From Chitinophagales bacterium (GTDB lineage: Bacteria > Bacteroidota > Bacteroidia > Chitinophagales > UBA10324): a stretch of DNA of 64,000 bases. Position numbers and translations under genes: made by a program. The notes under the pieces were generated by a model. That model had not been told where the DNA came from. It did no database searches and was given only the letters and a program-made list of their open reading frames with translations. Below, one piece after another: positions 34,811 to 44,483 of the stretch. Numbering within the stretch: the stretch's first letter is position 1; each line of letters begins with the position of its first letter. The stretch spans positions 186,001 through 250,000 of the forward strand of contig JAIBAY010000006.1 of the NCBI GenBank assembly GCA_019694975.1, read 5' to 3'.

Positions 34811-36868
34811 CTAACCTTTTGAACTAAGCCTCAATATGGTGCCTGCTTTTAAGTTATTACATTTTGAAGCGCCATTGAGCTTCCTGATCTCTGCCACCGT
34901 GGTGCCATGCCGTTGTGCGATATCCCAAAGGGTATCTCCGTTTCGTGCTTTATAATACACATAGCCTGCAGGTGCTGCAGGTTTTGTTGCGGTTACGGTA
35001 CTGCCGTTTCCGGCGGTCTTTTTTACTTCACCGTCATTTCCGCGGACTTCCACAGACGCAGTAGTATACATCATTTTTTCACCTGCAGGAGTATTGATCT
35101 TAAGCTTTTGTCCAATCATTACGGTAGTATTGTTCATATTGTTCCATGCCTGAATCTCCGCTATAGTCACTTTATGACTGGCTGCTATTTTGCCAAGGTT
35201 GTCGCCTTTTTTCACTGTATATGTAATCGTTGCAGGCGCCGGAAGAGATTTTGTACTTATTGTTTCATTTGATGTATTGTGTAGTCCGGCTGAATCATGC
35301 CCGCTGACAGCTACGGCGATGGAAGTGCTGTCAGCGATTTTCGGGTTGTACAATTTAAGTTTCTGGCCGGTTGTGATGGCAGATCCCTGCAGGTTATTCC
35401 ATGCTTTGATATCCTCAACACTTACGGCCCGGGTAGCGGCAATTTTATTCAGGTTATCACCCTTTTGAACCGTGTAAGTAATCTTCTTTGCCGAATCATT
35501 TTCTGCCGTGGCAATACTGTTATTTTCGTTTGCTACGGATTTCGCCACGGGTGAAGGCTTGCTGAAAGCACTGGCAGTGGAAGAAGCTGTACCATGGCCG
35601 CTGTTGATTTTCAGTTTCTGGCCAACCCGTATGGTGGAACTATGCAGGTGATTCCACTTTTTAAGCTGATTAACGGAGACATGATATTTGGCTGCAATCT
35701 TTCCAAGGTTATCGCCTTTGCGGACGGTATAAGTGAAACCGGCGCCCGGGATATATCCTCCTTCAAACACCGCCTTGGCATTAACGGAGTATAGTATGAT
35801 GGAATCCCTGCTGGCATCAAACAGGGCAATACGGTCAGCCGGCAGTTTGCAGGCATATGAATAGACGGATCCTCCCGGTATCACGCTGCATTTCAATCCC
35901 GGATTCAGAAATTTAAATTCCTCCATGCTTAATCCGGTGAATTTTGCAATCTGTTCGCATGCCATCTTTTCAGATACATCCACTGTGGTGATAGGTTCAA
36001 AGCTGTATTTGGGATATTCCGGAGAAAGCTCATGCAATTCATAATACGTCATCACATAGGTTGCAGCGATGAAGGCAGGTACATAGTTTCTTGTTTCGCG
36101 TGGAAGGTAATTGCGGATTTCCCAGAAAGTTTTTCCGCCTGATTGTGAGATGGCGCGGTTAATATTGCCGGGTCCGCAGTTATAGGAAGCAATGGCCAGC
36201 AGCCAGTCACCGTAAATGTCATACATTCCCCTGAGGTACTGTGCGGCGCCTTCTGTCGAACGTATGATATCCTTGCGCTCATCGATATAGGAATTGATGC
36301 TGAGTCCGTATTGTTTTGCTGTGCCATACATAAATTGCCACATGCCGGTTGCTCCTACACGGGAAACAGCATGCGGGTTCAGGGCAGATTCAATAATCGA
36401 GAGGTATTTTATTTCCGGCGGAATACCGTATTGTGCAAATACTTCATCGAAAACCGGAAAATAAATCTTGCTGAGTCCCAGCATTCTTGCTACCTGCTCA
36501 CGGCGGTTGAGCACATACAGGTTGATATATTTTTTTACTTCATCATTATACGTGAGGCTGACCGGCGTAACCAAAGCATTGAGCCGGGCGCTGTAAATGG
36601 AATCTTCGTACGTAGGGAAATCTACATTGGCAAATGAAACCTTAGGTTCCTGCAGGCTGTCTAATTCAGCCAGGTCGTTCTCCACTTCATTGAGAGAGTC
36701 GTTATTTTCATACTGATCCGGCAAGACCTGGGGATCATTAATCACAGGTTCTTTCGACTGCACCCATGGCGGTTGCTGCGCGTAAGTTGCGTTGCTGAAA
36801 AAAACATTGCAGCAAAAGGCGAAGAGAAAAGCTGCAAGGATCTTTTTAATACGGTCGTTCTTCGTCAT
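34811..36868 (-). CDS. mltD: Lytic transglycosylase with four LysM domains (MltD-like)
   Basis: The 685-residue protein starts with a signal peptide (cleavage near YAQ). A lytic transglycosylase (SLT family 1) domain at about 135-260 carries PPEIKYLSIIESALNPHAVS with catalytic Glu160, GATGMWQFMYGTAKQYGL and SYNCGPGNINRAI. Then a MltD-type domain and four LysM repeats follow near 380-424, 465-509, 550-592 and 640-683 (YTVRKGDNLGKIA, YTVQKGDNLNKIA, YTVKKGDNLGKIA, YKARNGDTLWDIA). It binds and cleaves peptidoglycan in the periplasm. The four LysMs are more than the two usual in Escherichia coli MltD. Confidence 0.93.
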   Translation of the reverse strand: MTKNDRIKKILAAFLFAFCCNVFFSNATYAQQPPWVQSKEPVINDPQVLPDQYENNDSLNEVENDLAELDSLQEPKVSFANVDFPTYEDSIYSARLNALVTPVSLTYNDEVKKYINLYVLNRREQVARMLGLSKIYFPVFDEVFAQYGIPPEIKYLSIIESALNPHAVSRVGATGMWQFMYGTAKQYGLSINSYIDERKDIIRSTEGAAQYLRGMYDIYGDWLLAIASYNCGPGNINRAISQSGGKTFWEIRNYLPRETRNYVPAFIAATYVMTYYELHELSPEYPKYSFEPITTVDVSEKMACEQIAKFTGLSMEEFKFLNPGLKCSVIPGGSVYSYACKLPADRIALFDASRDSIILYSVNAKAVFEGGYIPGAGFTYTVRKGDNLGKIAAKYHVSVNQLKKWNHLHSSTIRVGQKLKINSGHGTASSTASAFSKPSPVAKSVANENNSIATAENDSAKKITYTVQKGDNLNKIAATRAVSVEDIKAWNNLQGSAITTGQKLKLYNPKIADSTSIAVAVSGHDSAGLHNTSNETISTKSLPAPATITYTVKKGDNLGKIAASHKVTIAEIQAWNNMNNTTVMIGQKLKINTPAGEKMMYTTASVEVRGNDGEVKKTAGNGSTVTATKPAAPAGYVYYKARNGDTLWDIAQRHGTTVAEIRKLNGASKCNNLKAGTILRLSSKG

Positions 36869-37299
36869 TACGAGGTGGCAACTACAGCTTTAGTGAGGGA
36901 AAGTTTTGCCGCAAAATACGGAAATAATTGCCGGAATCAGCCATGAACAGCAATTGTTAGCCGGTGGTTTAACACATGATTAACTATGTTATTGCCTAAA
37001 AAGTAAAATGGCAGGCAGTTCGTGATACTATTCTCCTTAATTATTTACGGTATCAAGTGATTGTCTGTATTCCGGTTGGCCTGTTTCATGTCAGTTGTCA
37101 CTGGATCAGGCTGCTATCGTGAAAAAGGGTTGAATAAAAACAGATGAAGGCAGAAATTGTCAGGATCGGTATCTTATAAATGCAAAGTTGCATTTAAAAA
37201 CTGCTGATCTGATGAAGAAGAAAATTGTCCCTTCGGCATACGCTGAACATGTTCGTGTGAACGAAAATATAAATAGTGATTGGTATCTAAAAAGCGTGC
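36869..37299. other. Gene-free stretch with a perfect palindrome
   Basis: This 431-bp stretch lies between the lytic transglycosylase start and the tatA end. It holds the perfect dyad AAATGCAA-AG-TTGCATTT at 37178-37195 and no other coding remnant that I would defend. Confidence 0.45.
37178..37195. repeat. Perfect 18-bp palindrome AAATGCAAAGTTGCATTT
   Basis: Arms AAATGCAA and TTGCATTT with a 2-bp centre. It lies about 310 bp upstream of the lytic transglycosylase start and 105 bp downstream of tatA. It is AT-rich with no U-tract, so a protein-binding site is more likely than a terminator. Confidence 0.5.
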
Positions 37300-37512
37300 T
37301 TATTCCGGGCGGTCTTTTTTATCGCCTTCTTTCATGCCATCTTCCAGCTCTTGCTGCACATTGGCTTTTGCGCTGTTGAATTCACGAATACCTTTGCCGA
37401 TACCGCGCATGAGTTCAGGGATTTTTTTACCGCCAAATAACAGCAGGACTGCCAGGAAGATTAATATCCATTCACTGCCACCGGGCATGCTGATTAAGAA
37501 GAGAGGTTCCAT
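37300..37512 (-). CDS. tatA: Twin-arginine translocase TatA/TatE-type subunit
   Basis: The 70-residue protein has one N-terminal membrane helix ([20 protein letters not shown]) followed by the TatA hinge [20 protein letters not shown] and an acidic amphipathic tail. It oligomerises to form the pore that exports folded proteins. The FG of FGGKKIPE and the length are typical of TatA. TatC is not in the window. It lies in a minus-strand run downstream of the sigma-factor module. Confidence 0.88.
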   Translation of the reverse strand: MEPLFLISMPGGSEWILIFLAVLLLFGGKKIPELMRGIGKGIREFNSAKANVQQELEDGMKEGDKKDRPE

Positions 37513-37755
37513 CGATTGAGCATTTACCCGGTAAAAGTACTTGAAATATCGGAATCAGGATTGAAGACGGATTTTTCTATTGAAAATATTGCAACGGTTA
37601 TTACATAGCAAGTATTTGTCAGCAAATGCCGGAAAAAAAAGGAAACAGAATATCAGATCCAAAAGGTTCACAATGCACATGCAGGCTGATGGATTGTATC
37701 GCATGCTGCAGGATATGGAGCATCAGTTCAGACTGACGTATAGCCAGCCTGCCGG

Positions 37756-38262
37756 TTAATTTTTCTGACCTGGTGGTTGCATGGGTTTCCCGCCTTTATC
37801 CTGCCGCATGTCTTTCAGCAGCGAGATCTTAAAAAGCTGCTCTGCACGGTATAACTTCGCCACCTTTTTCACAGGCAGTATCTTCTTGAACTCGGTATTG
37901 TATTTACGGGCTATATCAAGCTCCTTTTGCCGCGAATTAAATTCGTTGTCAATTACCTTGCTGACCTGTTCATCGGTATAGCTGTCGAAATTGATCTTCG
38001 CCGACATCAGTTCATTCGCACGGTCTTTACGCAACGCCTCCAGCTCGTCGCGGTATTTGTTGTAAACGGGCCAGAACACCTGTGCCTCTTCCGGGCTCAG
38101 TTGCACTTCATTCGTGATGAAGCCAATGCGCCGCGCCTCCACTTCGTCTCTCTGATCCTGCGATACAGGTGGCTGTGCCATGGAAAAGGCAGACAGCAGG
38201 CAGCATGCTGCGATTATGGCCGGTGACTGCCGGAAAAGATGAAGAAATCTGTGTGTTAGCAT
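37756..38262 (-). CDS. Periplasmic sensor-like protein (Spy/CpxP-type), ECF module partner
   Basis: ATG at 38262 (MLTHRFLHLF) gives 168 residues and avoids overlap with the upstream gene. A signal peptide (cleavage near SMAQ) is followed by long charged helices: QLSPEEAQVFWPVYNKYRDE, ALRKDRANELMSAKINFDSY, with DELEALRKDR and KQKELDIARKY-like patterns. This resembles Spy/CpxP or the sensor partners of ECF sigma factors. A sigma-factor gene and a membrane protein precede it. The role as periplasmic signal input is inferred from this order. Confidence 0.65.
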   Translation of the reverse strand: MLTHRFLHLFRQSPAIIAACCLLSAFSMAQPPVSQDQRDEVEARRIGFITNEVQLSPEEAQVFWPVYNKYRDELEALRKDRANELMSAKINFDSYTDEQVSKVIDNEFNSRQKELDIARKYNTEFKKILPVKKVAKLYRAEQLFKISLLKDMRQDKGGKPMQPPGQKN

Positions 38263-38275
38263 GGGAATTATTTTT

Positions 38276-38887
38276 TTAGATTTCGCTGAGAGATTGTTCG
38301 TCAAATTCCATTACATCCATCAAAGAAGGATCCTGCGGATTCATTGCATCGGTTGCGGCATCAGCAACCTGTTCTTGCAATACAAGGTCAACTATTATGG
38401 ATTCATCCACATCGGCAACACTTAGCAACAGGCTGCTTTCCGCGGAGGTTGCTGTTGCCAGTTCCTGCCGGCTGTTATCTTGTTGCGGCTGATAGGTAAA
38501 TAAGGTAATGGAAGTAATGATCAATGCGGCTACGGAGGCGGCAGCAAGCCATACTTTCCATTGAATGGAAGGCAGGTGTACAGGATAGCTTTTTATGCGA
38601 TGGATCTTTTTCGGCTGCCCGCCGATCCGTGAAAGCACAACAGCGGGCAACTTATCAAAATAATTTTCCGGGGTTTCAAAAGGATGACCGGCGGCAGTTG
38701 TCATGAAGCCGGCAACAGGCTCTTTTCCGGATACGGCCTGCAGTATAAATTCAGGGGCATTGATAAAATAATCTTCCGGTGCCTGAAAAGGAAGTTCGCG
38801 CGGCAGTGTCAAAAGGTAAGGCGATAGTTCTTTTAATTCACTGTTTAAGTCTTGCTGCCTGTTCATATTTTGATGCTGCTCTTTCAT
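38276..38887 (-). CDS. Single-pass membrane protein, probable anti-sigma factor
   Basis: The 203-residue protein has a cytosolic part of about 110 residues with the duplicated motif FQAPEDYFINAP (34-45) and FETPENYFDKLP (70-81), one membrane helix (about 110-131) and an acidic periplasmic tail of about 70 residues. This layout is typical of anti-sigma factors that hold an ECF sigma. It lies 88 bp downstream of the sigma gene and 13 bp upstream of the periplasmic partner. No ZAS zinc motif is visible, so it would be of another class. Confidence 0.6.
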   Translation of the reverse strand: MKEQHQNMNRQQDLNSELKELSPYLLTLPRELPFQAPEDYFINAPEFILQAVSGKEPVAGFMTTAAGHPFETPENYFDKLPAVVLSRIGGQPKKIHRIKSYPVHLPSIQWKVWLAAASVAALIITSITLFTYQPQQDNSRQELATATSAESSLLLSVADVDESIIVDLVLQEQVADAATDAMNPQDPSLMDVMEFDEQSLSEI

Positions 38888-38975
38888 TTTTCAGTTGCCG
38901 TTGTGGCAATTGTGTACGAATATGAATGTATGGACTGTCACCTGCATCATTGGTTTAATCACCCGCACCAAATCT

Positions 38976-39551
38976 TTACTGATGATCCAGCATATATTGC
39001 TCTACTTTTTTCACCGCATGGTGAAAACTGGCCTTTAGTGCCCCCACAGAAGTATCGAGCATGCCCGACATCTCTTCATACGGAATCTCATCGTAATAGC
39101 GGAGCTGAAATACGAGACGCTGTTTTTCCGGTAAAGTGAGAATGGCTTCCTGCAGTTGCAGCTGAATGTCATTGCCATTGATGAAATTGCCCGTATGTAA
39201 TTTATTCATCAGCTCTGTCGACTGCTCCGGCATAGGCAAGAGACCTTTGCGTTTCTTATGGTCCAGGAAAGTGAGGGTTACATTGGTTGCGATCCGGTAG
39301 AGCCAGTAGACAAGTTTCGATTCTCCACGGAAGCCTGCCAGGCTGTTCCATGCCCTGATAAAAGTTTCCTGCACAAGGTCATTGGCGTCATCGTGGTCTA
39401 TCACCATACGCCGTATGAACCAGTATATTTTTTTCTGATCGCGCTTAACAAGCCGGGTAAAGGCTATTTCTTTCCGTTCCGCTTCGCGAAAAGTCTGCAG
39501 AATCTCATTGTCGGTTATGAGGTGTTCGATGTCAGGCGTATGTTCGGGCAA
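38976..39551 (-). CDS. ECF-type RNA polymerase sigma factor
   Basis: A 191-residue sigma factor with region 2 (IYWFIRRMVIDHDDANDLVQ then ETFIRAWNSLAGFRGESKLV and WLYRIATN) and region 4 (LPEKQRLVFQLRYYDEIPYE then EMSGMLDTSVGALKASFHHA). No region 3, as in the ECF group. Two genes downstream encode a membrane protein and a periplasmic helical protein, suggesting a sigma/anti-sigma/sensor trio. The set of controlled genes is unknown. Confidence 0.9.
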   Translation of the reverse strand: MPEHTPDIEHLITDNEILQTFREAERKEIAFTRLVKRDQKKIYWFIRRMVIDHDDANDLVQETFIRAWNSLAGFRGESKLVYWLYRIATNVTLTFLDHKKRKGLLPMPEQSTELMNKLHTGNFINGNDIQLQLQEAILTLPEKQRLVFQLRYYDEIPYEEMSGMLDTSVGALKASFHHAVKKVEQYMLDHQ

Positions 39552-39629
39552 GACGAAAGAAATTTACGACAGTAAACAGGCTTATAGAGGAAGCCAGGCA
39601 ATACATGTAAATGGTTCTTTCTCCCGGTA

Positions 39630-40589
39630 TTATTTTTTTCTGCCGATTGCTTTCCTCACTGCCGCAACAATATGTGGCGTATCAATCTCATATTTCACCA
39701 GCAACTCTTCAGGTTTTCCGCTCTCACCGAAAGAATCATTCACCGCTACCATCTCCATCGGAACCGGTTGATGCCGTGCTAATACGCCTGCAATCAAATC
39801 GCCTAATCCGCCATACACCTGGTGCTCTTCAGCCGTTACGGCACAACCCGTTTTGGAGACAGAACTGATGACTGCTTTTTCGTCCAATGGTTTAATCGTA
39901 TGGATATTGATGACTTCGGCACGGATGCCATCGCCGGCAAGTATGCGGCTGGCTTCAATGGCTTTCCAAACCATGTGGCCGGTAGCGAAGACCGACACGT
40001 CACTGCCGGTAATCAACAGCTGAGCTTTTCCGATTTCAAATGGGTCGCTTTCCGAAGTAAAGTTGGCCACTTTCGGACGGCCGAAGCGCAGGTAAACAGG
40101 CCCTTTATGATCGGCTATCGCAATCGTTGCCGCTTTGGTCTGATTATAATCGCATGGCACAATCACCATCATGCCGGGCAACATGCGCATAAGTCCGATG
40201 TCTTCTAAAATCTGGTGAGTGGCGCCATCTTCTCCAAGGGTAAGACCGGCATGGGAAGCACAGATCTTTACATTTTTTCCTGAGTACGCAATTGACTGAC
40301 GGATCTGATCATATACACGCCCGGTGGAAAAATTGGCAAATGTCCCTGTATAAGGAATTTTTCCGCCTATGGTAAGGCCCGCCGCGATGCCCATCATATT
40401 TGCTTCTGCTATACCCACTTGTATGAAGCGGCCGGGAAATTCTTTGATGAAGGCGTCCATACGCAGCGATCCGGCAAGGTCGGCGGTTAATGCCACCACA
40501 TCCGGATTTTTCCTGGCCACTTCTACCAGGCCGGCACCATAGCCGCCCCTAGTTTCTTTTTTGTCTTTGTCGCTATATTGATCGGTCAT
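39630..40589 (-). CDS. tktB: Transketolase, C-terminal half
   Basis: The 319-residue protein is the split C-terminal half of transketolase: pyrimidine-binding domain with [68 protein letters not shown] and the C-terminal domain with [20 protein letters not shown]. It pairs with the N-terminal half at 43641-44483, 3 kb upstream on the same strand. In other genomes the two halves are normally adjacent; here two VWA genes lie between. It catalyses two-carbon transfers of the pentose phosphate pathway. Confidence 0.88.
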   Translation of the reverse strand: MTDQYSDKDKKETRGGYGAGLVEVARKNPDVVALTADLAGSLRMDAFIKEFPGRFIQVGIAEANMMGIAAGLTIGGKIPYTGTFANFSTGRVYDQIRQSIAYSGKNVKICASHAGLTLGEDGATHQILEDIGLMRMLPGMMVIVPCDYNQTKAATIAIADHKGPVYLRFGRPKVANFTSESDPFEIGKAQLLITGSDVSVFATGHMVWKAIEASRILAGDGIRAEVINIHTIKPLDEKAVISSVSKTGCAVTAEEHQVYGGLGDLIAGVLARHQPVPMEMVAVNDSFGESGKPEELLVKYEIDTPHIVAAVRKAIGRKK

Positions 40590-40681
40590 GTAGAATAAGA
40601 TTGTAGAGTATTGTTGTGTATGAATGAATAGTTGTTGTCTTTCCTGTCATTTATCTTCCGGATTTCCGTTTCCAATACGGT

Positions 40682-42145
40682 TTACAATCGTAGTTGTGCA
40701 GCTTCACCGCTCCTGATGCGAAACGGTTTGGTAATGGAATCACCGGCTTTCCCGGATGATTTGGGGCGATAGATGACAAAGTATTCGCCTGCCTGCAAAC
40801 CTACCAATTCATTAGATAAATTTTCATTGAGCCCGTAAATTTTTACCAACCTTCCGTTTTCATTCATAAAAATGCCGCCGTACACGGGGATTGATTTCGC
40901 AAGGTTAAGTACACCAGGCACATCTATTTTAACAGTGGTAGTTGTGCTTTGTGTAACGGTCACATTTTTTATCTGCAGCCTTGGAATTGTAAGTACCTCA
41001 AGGTCATAATTTCCTGATAAGTACTTTACCGTGGTATTCATATCCTGCACCATCTCCGTCCGTGTGCTGCCTGCCAGCCGTACGATACATTTAAGCTTGC
41101 TGTTCAGATTGTTGTTGACAGTACTGCTGCTGAGTTCCACTTTTAAAAATCCCTGTGATGCGGGAATGTTTATTTCATTATCAGTTTTGGCAGAAAAAAC
41201 CAGGTTGCTTTTGCTGATGGGTGGAATAGTATGTACTGCCATATTATAGGTAATTAGAGGATCAACCTGCAGTGTGTCCGGCAGACCGCGATAGTTCAGT
41301 GTATGGTAAAAATTATACTTCACCATGCCATCGGTGGCATCATAAAACGTCATGTCAACATCAGTTTCCAGCGGACGGCCATCAGCATCAAGCAGGTTTA
41401 CACGCAAGGTGGCAACAGACAATAGTCTTTGTACTACTGTCTTCATGATATCAATCAGTGCAGCAGGATGCTCCGCATTATAATAATTGCCGATGCAATC
41501 CATCGAAGATTTTGAGGCAGCTTCAAGGTTCAGTCCTATTACAAATGGCTTCAGGAAGATGTGCTGTTGTTGCAGCATCAACGAAACAGCGCAGGGATCT
41601 ACGCCACATGATTCTTCTCCGTCGGTAACGAGCAACAGGATATTTCTCGCCGATGGATCTTTGGGAAAATCATTCGCCGCCTCCTGAATAGACCGGGCCA
41701 GCGGCGTGATGCCTTTCGGCCGAACGGAGAACAATGAATGACGGATGGCTTCTGCATTTGACGGACCAAATGCCACCTCCAATTTGGTATCGTTGCAGTC
41801 ATTGTCTGTATTGATACTCTGATGACCATAAACACGCAAAGCAGTTTGCACATTGGGTATTGCCTGCAATGAATCGGCCAACTCTGCAATAATGCTCCTT
41901 GCTGTTTCCATCTTTGTTTTTCCTTCCCACGGGTTGAGCATGCTTGAAGATGCATCGAGCACAAAGAGGATGCGTGTAATGCTTTTATCTGTTGCAGGAG
42001 GTGGCGAGACCCTTGTTTGTGAAAAAATTTCTGTCACGAAGCACATGCAGACTAAAAAGATGATCAGCAGAAAAGCACAGCGGCTGCCATGCTGCTGCTG
42101 CGAGCGGTACTTTTCGTTTTGTATGATGACTGCCGTTCGCCTCAC
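40682..42145 (-). CDS. Secreted VWA-domain protein (second of a tandem pair)
   Basis: The GTG start (42145) overlaps the upstream stop by 4 bp. The 487-residue protein has a signal segment (LLIIFLVCMCFVTEIFSQ), then a VWA domain with the MIDAS D64-A-S-S-S in VLDASSSM and the later VTDGEESCG. Three further beta-rich regions follow, with a C-terminal carboxypeptidase-regulatory-like region (GVLNLAKSIPVYGGIFM, GLQAGEYFVIYRPK). VWA proteins bind metal-dependent ligands. The closest relative is the adjacent gene at 42142-43575, sharing the layout throughout. The function is unknown. Confidence 0.75.
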   Translation of the reverse strand: MRRTAVIIQNEKYRSQQQHGSRCAFLLIIFLVCMCFVTEIFSQTRVSPPPATDKSITRILFVLDASSSMLNPWEGKTKMETARSIIAELADSLQAIPNVQTALRVYGHQSINTDNDCNDTKLEVAFGPSNAEAIRHSLFSVRPKGITPLARSIQEAANDFPKDPSARNILLLVTDGEESCGVDPCAVSLMLQQQHIFLKPFVIGLNLEAASKSSMDCIGNYYNAEHPAALIDIMKTVVQRLLSVATLRVNLLDADGRPLETDVDMTFYDATDGMVKYNFYHTLNYRGLPDTLQVDPLITYNMAVHTIPPISKSNLVFSAKTDNEINIPASQGFLKVELSSSTVNNNLNSKLKCIVRLAGSTRTEMVQDMNTTVKYLSGNYDLEVLTIPRLQIKNVTVTQSTTTTVKIDVPGVLNLAKSIPVYGGIFMNENGRLVKIYGLNENLSNELVGLQAGEYFVIYRPKSSGKAGDSITKPFRIRSGEAAQLRL

Positions 42146-43575
42146 AATTTTATAGCTGTTGTTTTTCCGGAAGTAATCACTACCGGGTATTCCTTTGTTT
42201 TCATCGACTGTTTTCCTTTGTCGGGCCTGAAAATCACGCTGTAGCTGCCCGGTTGCAAAGCAATTGTTTTTACGGCCGTCAGCTTGCTAAAATCCCAAAC
42301 CTTCTGCAAGCCTTTGTCAGTTTTCATAAACACACTTGCTATGCCTGCAGCTGACGGATTTACCGATAATGTTCCGGGACGCGGCACTTTAACAGCAGTG
42401 GTTTTTGCTTCTTCCAGGATTACATCGTTTCGAATGATGCGCGGAAGTGTAAGGATTTCGAGGTCATAAGAACCGGTCAGGTATTTCTGCGAACGGTTCA
42501 GGTCCTGTATAGCCAGGATTGTGCTGTTGCCGGCTACACGCACAATACAGGGGACGCCCGGATTGACGGTGGAGGCCGTTTCCCATTTTAACTCCAGCGT
42601 TCCCTGCGGCACATCGGCTGCAATGGTGTTGTGAATGCCCTTTACCAGTTCAATACCATTTCTCATTACCGGTGGAATGCTGTGAACCTGCAGGTCATAT
42701 TTCATGTCGGCATTCAGCTGTAACGTATCAGGGTTTCCTTTGGCATTCAGCGTATGCACGAAATTGTATTTCACTTTTCCCGACAGGTGATCATACAACG
42801 TGACTTCCACGTTGGTTTCAGAAGGCATGCCGTATGCATCGAGCAGGTTGATCTGTGCAGTGGTGGCATTGAGCGCGCGCGAAATCACCACCTTCATGAC
42901 ACCAGCGAACATTTCTCCCTGCTGCACATCAAAAAAGGCGCCGGCACATTCAAATTTTTTACGGATGGAATCGCTCAGGCCAAGTCCAATGATAAAGGGT
43001 TTCAGCACAATGCCTTTCTCAGCCATCAGTGTGGCTATGTTGCAGATATTGCCATTGCAGGTTTCATTGCCATCCGTAATCAGCACAATGGAATTGTTCG
43101 ACAATGAATCAGTTGGAAAATCGATGATGGATTGCTCCAACGTGTATTCAATAGGAGTTTGTCCCTGAGGTTTTATTTCCTGCAATCGTTTTGCAACAGC
43201 TGCGCCGTTATTTTTCCCGAAAGGAATTTCAAGTTTGGTGTCTTCGCAATTGTTTTCTGACCTTGGCGACTGATGACCAAACACACGCACTGCAAATTCC
43301 ACATTCGGATTTGCTTTTGAAATACTGTCGATGGTATGAATCAGCATTGCTTTCGACTGCTCAAACTTTGATGGAGCGGTACCGCTGGCAGCGGTTTTCA
43401 GCGATCCCTTCATGCTTCCCGAGGCATCGAGCACAAACAGGACCCTGCTTGTTTTTGATTTATACAGTGCAGATGGTTGTGCCATGACTGACGGCAGCGT
43501 CAGCCACCAAAGCAAAAAAGATACAGCGCACCAATACAATATTAATTTCTTATCGGGGCTGCTTTTCAATGACAA
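42142..43575 (-). CDS. Secreted VWA-domain protein (first of a tandem pair)
   Basis: The 477-residue protein opens with TTG (43575 or 43569; no ATG before the signal peptide ends) and has a signal segment ending near VMAQ. The VWA MIDAS D50-A-S-G-S54 is intact, with ITDGNETCNG completing the site. The rest carries repeated beta-rich units (TLYDHLSGKVKYNFVHTLNA, SYDLEILTLPR) and ends with LQPGSYSVIFRP. It is a tandem paralogue of the gene at 40682-42145. The pair sits between the two transketolase halves. Confidence 0.75.
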   Translation of the reverse strand: MSLKSSPDKKLILYWCAVSFLLWWLTLPSVMAQPSALYKSKTSRVLFVLDASGSMKGSLKTAASGTAPSKFEQSKAMLIHTIDSISKANPNVEFAVRVFGHQSPRSENNCEDTKLEIPFGKNNGAAVAKRLQEIKPQGQTPIEYTLEQSIIDFPTDSLSNNSIVLITDGNETCNGNICNIATLMAEKGIVLKPFIIGLGLSDSIRKKFECAGAFFDVQQGEMFAGVMKVVISRALNATTAQINLLDAYGMPSETNVEVTLYDHLSGKVKYNFVHTLNAKGNPDTLQLNADMKYDLQVHSIPPVMRNGIELVKGIHNTIAADVPQGTLELKWETASTVNPGVPCIVRVAGNSTILAIQDLNRSQKYLTGSYDLEILTLPRIIRNDVILEEAKTTAVKVPRPGTLSVNPSAAGIASVFMKTDKGLQKVWDFSKLTAVKTIALQPGSYSVIFRPDKGKQSMKTKEYPVVITSGKTTAIKL

Positions 43576-43640
43576 CGTTTTCGGTTTTCAGTATGCAACG
43601 TGTAGAATCGGCTTGACCGGGGAAGCAAAGCTGCTGCCGC

Positions 43641-44483
43641 CTAATAATCACCAAGCGTGGCAGGCAACTGATCGAGTGCTTTTGCCAGCTGATCATCATT
43701 GGGCGCTACGCCATGCCATTCGTGGTTGTTCATCATAAAATCCACGGGATAACCCATCGCCGTCTTCATCAGGATGGCAATAGGTTTGCCTTTGCCTGTG
43801 AGTGATTTGGCTTTGTTGAGCACGGCCACCACGTCTTCCATATCATTGCCTTGCATGCTGAGTGTGGTCCAGCCAAACACCCTGAATTTTTCTTCGAGGT
43901 CACCAAGCGCCATCACCTTATCTGTCGTACCGTCAATCTGCTGACCGTTCCAATCGATGGTGCTGATGAGGTTGTCTACCTTAAGATGCGCTGCCGACAT
44001 GATAGCTTCCCAGTTCTGTCCTTCATCCATTTCGCCATCGCCGTGCAATGAGAAGACCAGGTGTGGATCGCCATTGTATTTTTTTGCCAAAGCTGCGCCG
44101 ATAGCTACCGACATGCCCTGACCGAGTGATCCGGAAGCTACGCGCACGCCGGGCAGGTGTTCATGCGTGGTAGGATGGCCCTGCAGCCGGGTATTGAGCT
44201 TGCGGAAGGTGTACATTTCCTTCGGTTCAAAATAGCCTGATCGGGAAAGCACGCTGTACCAGACCGGCGAGATATGGCCATTGGAGAGGAAGAAAATATC
44301 TTCCTGCTTACCGTCCATCGTGAAGTTGGTGTCGTGGTGCATGATTTCAAAATACAGCGCAGTAAAAAAATCTGCGCAGCCCAGTGAGCCACCAGGGTGG
44401 CCTGACTGGCAGCCATGTACCATGCGAAGGATATCTCTTCTTACCTGCGAAGCGATCTTTTTCAACTCATCAATTGAAGCCAT
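43641..44483 (-). CDS. tktA: Transketolase, N-terminal half
   Basis: This 280-residue protein is the thiamine-diphosphate-binding half of transketolase: GHPGGSLGCADFFTALYFEI, DIFFLSNGHISPVWYSVL, SLGQGMSVAIGAALAKKYNG, the TPP motif HGDGEMDEGQNWEAIMSAAH and NLISTIDWNGQQIDG. It works with the C-terminal half at 39630-40589. The gene heads a minus-strand run tktA-VWA-VWA-tktB. A tandem direct repeat lies 40-70 bp upstream of its start. Confidence 0.9.
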   Translation of the reverse strand: MASIDELKKIASQVRRDILRMVHGCQSGHPGGSLGCADFFTALYFEIMHHDTNFTMDGKQEDIFFLSNGHISPVWYSVLSRSGYFEPKEMYTFRKLNTRLQGHPTTHEHLPGVRVASGSLGQGMSVAIGAALAKKYNGDPHLVFSLHGDGEMDEGQNWEAIMSAAHLKVDNLISTIDWNGQQIDGTTDKVMALGDLEEKFRVFGWTTLSMQGNDMEDVVAVLNKAKSLTGKGKPIAILMKTAMGYPVDFMMNNHEWHGVAPNDDQLAKALDQLPATLGDY

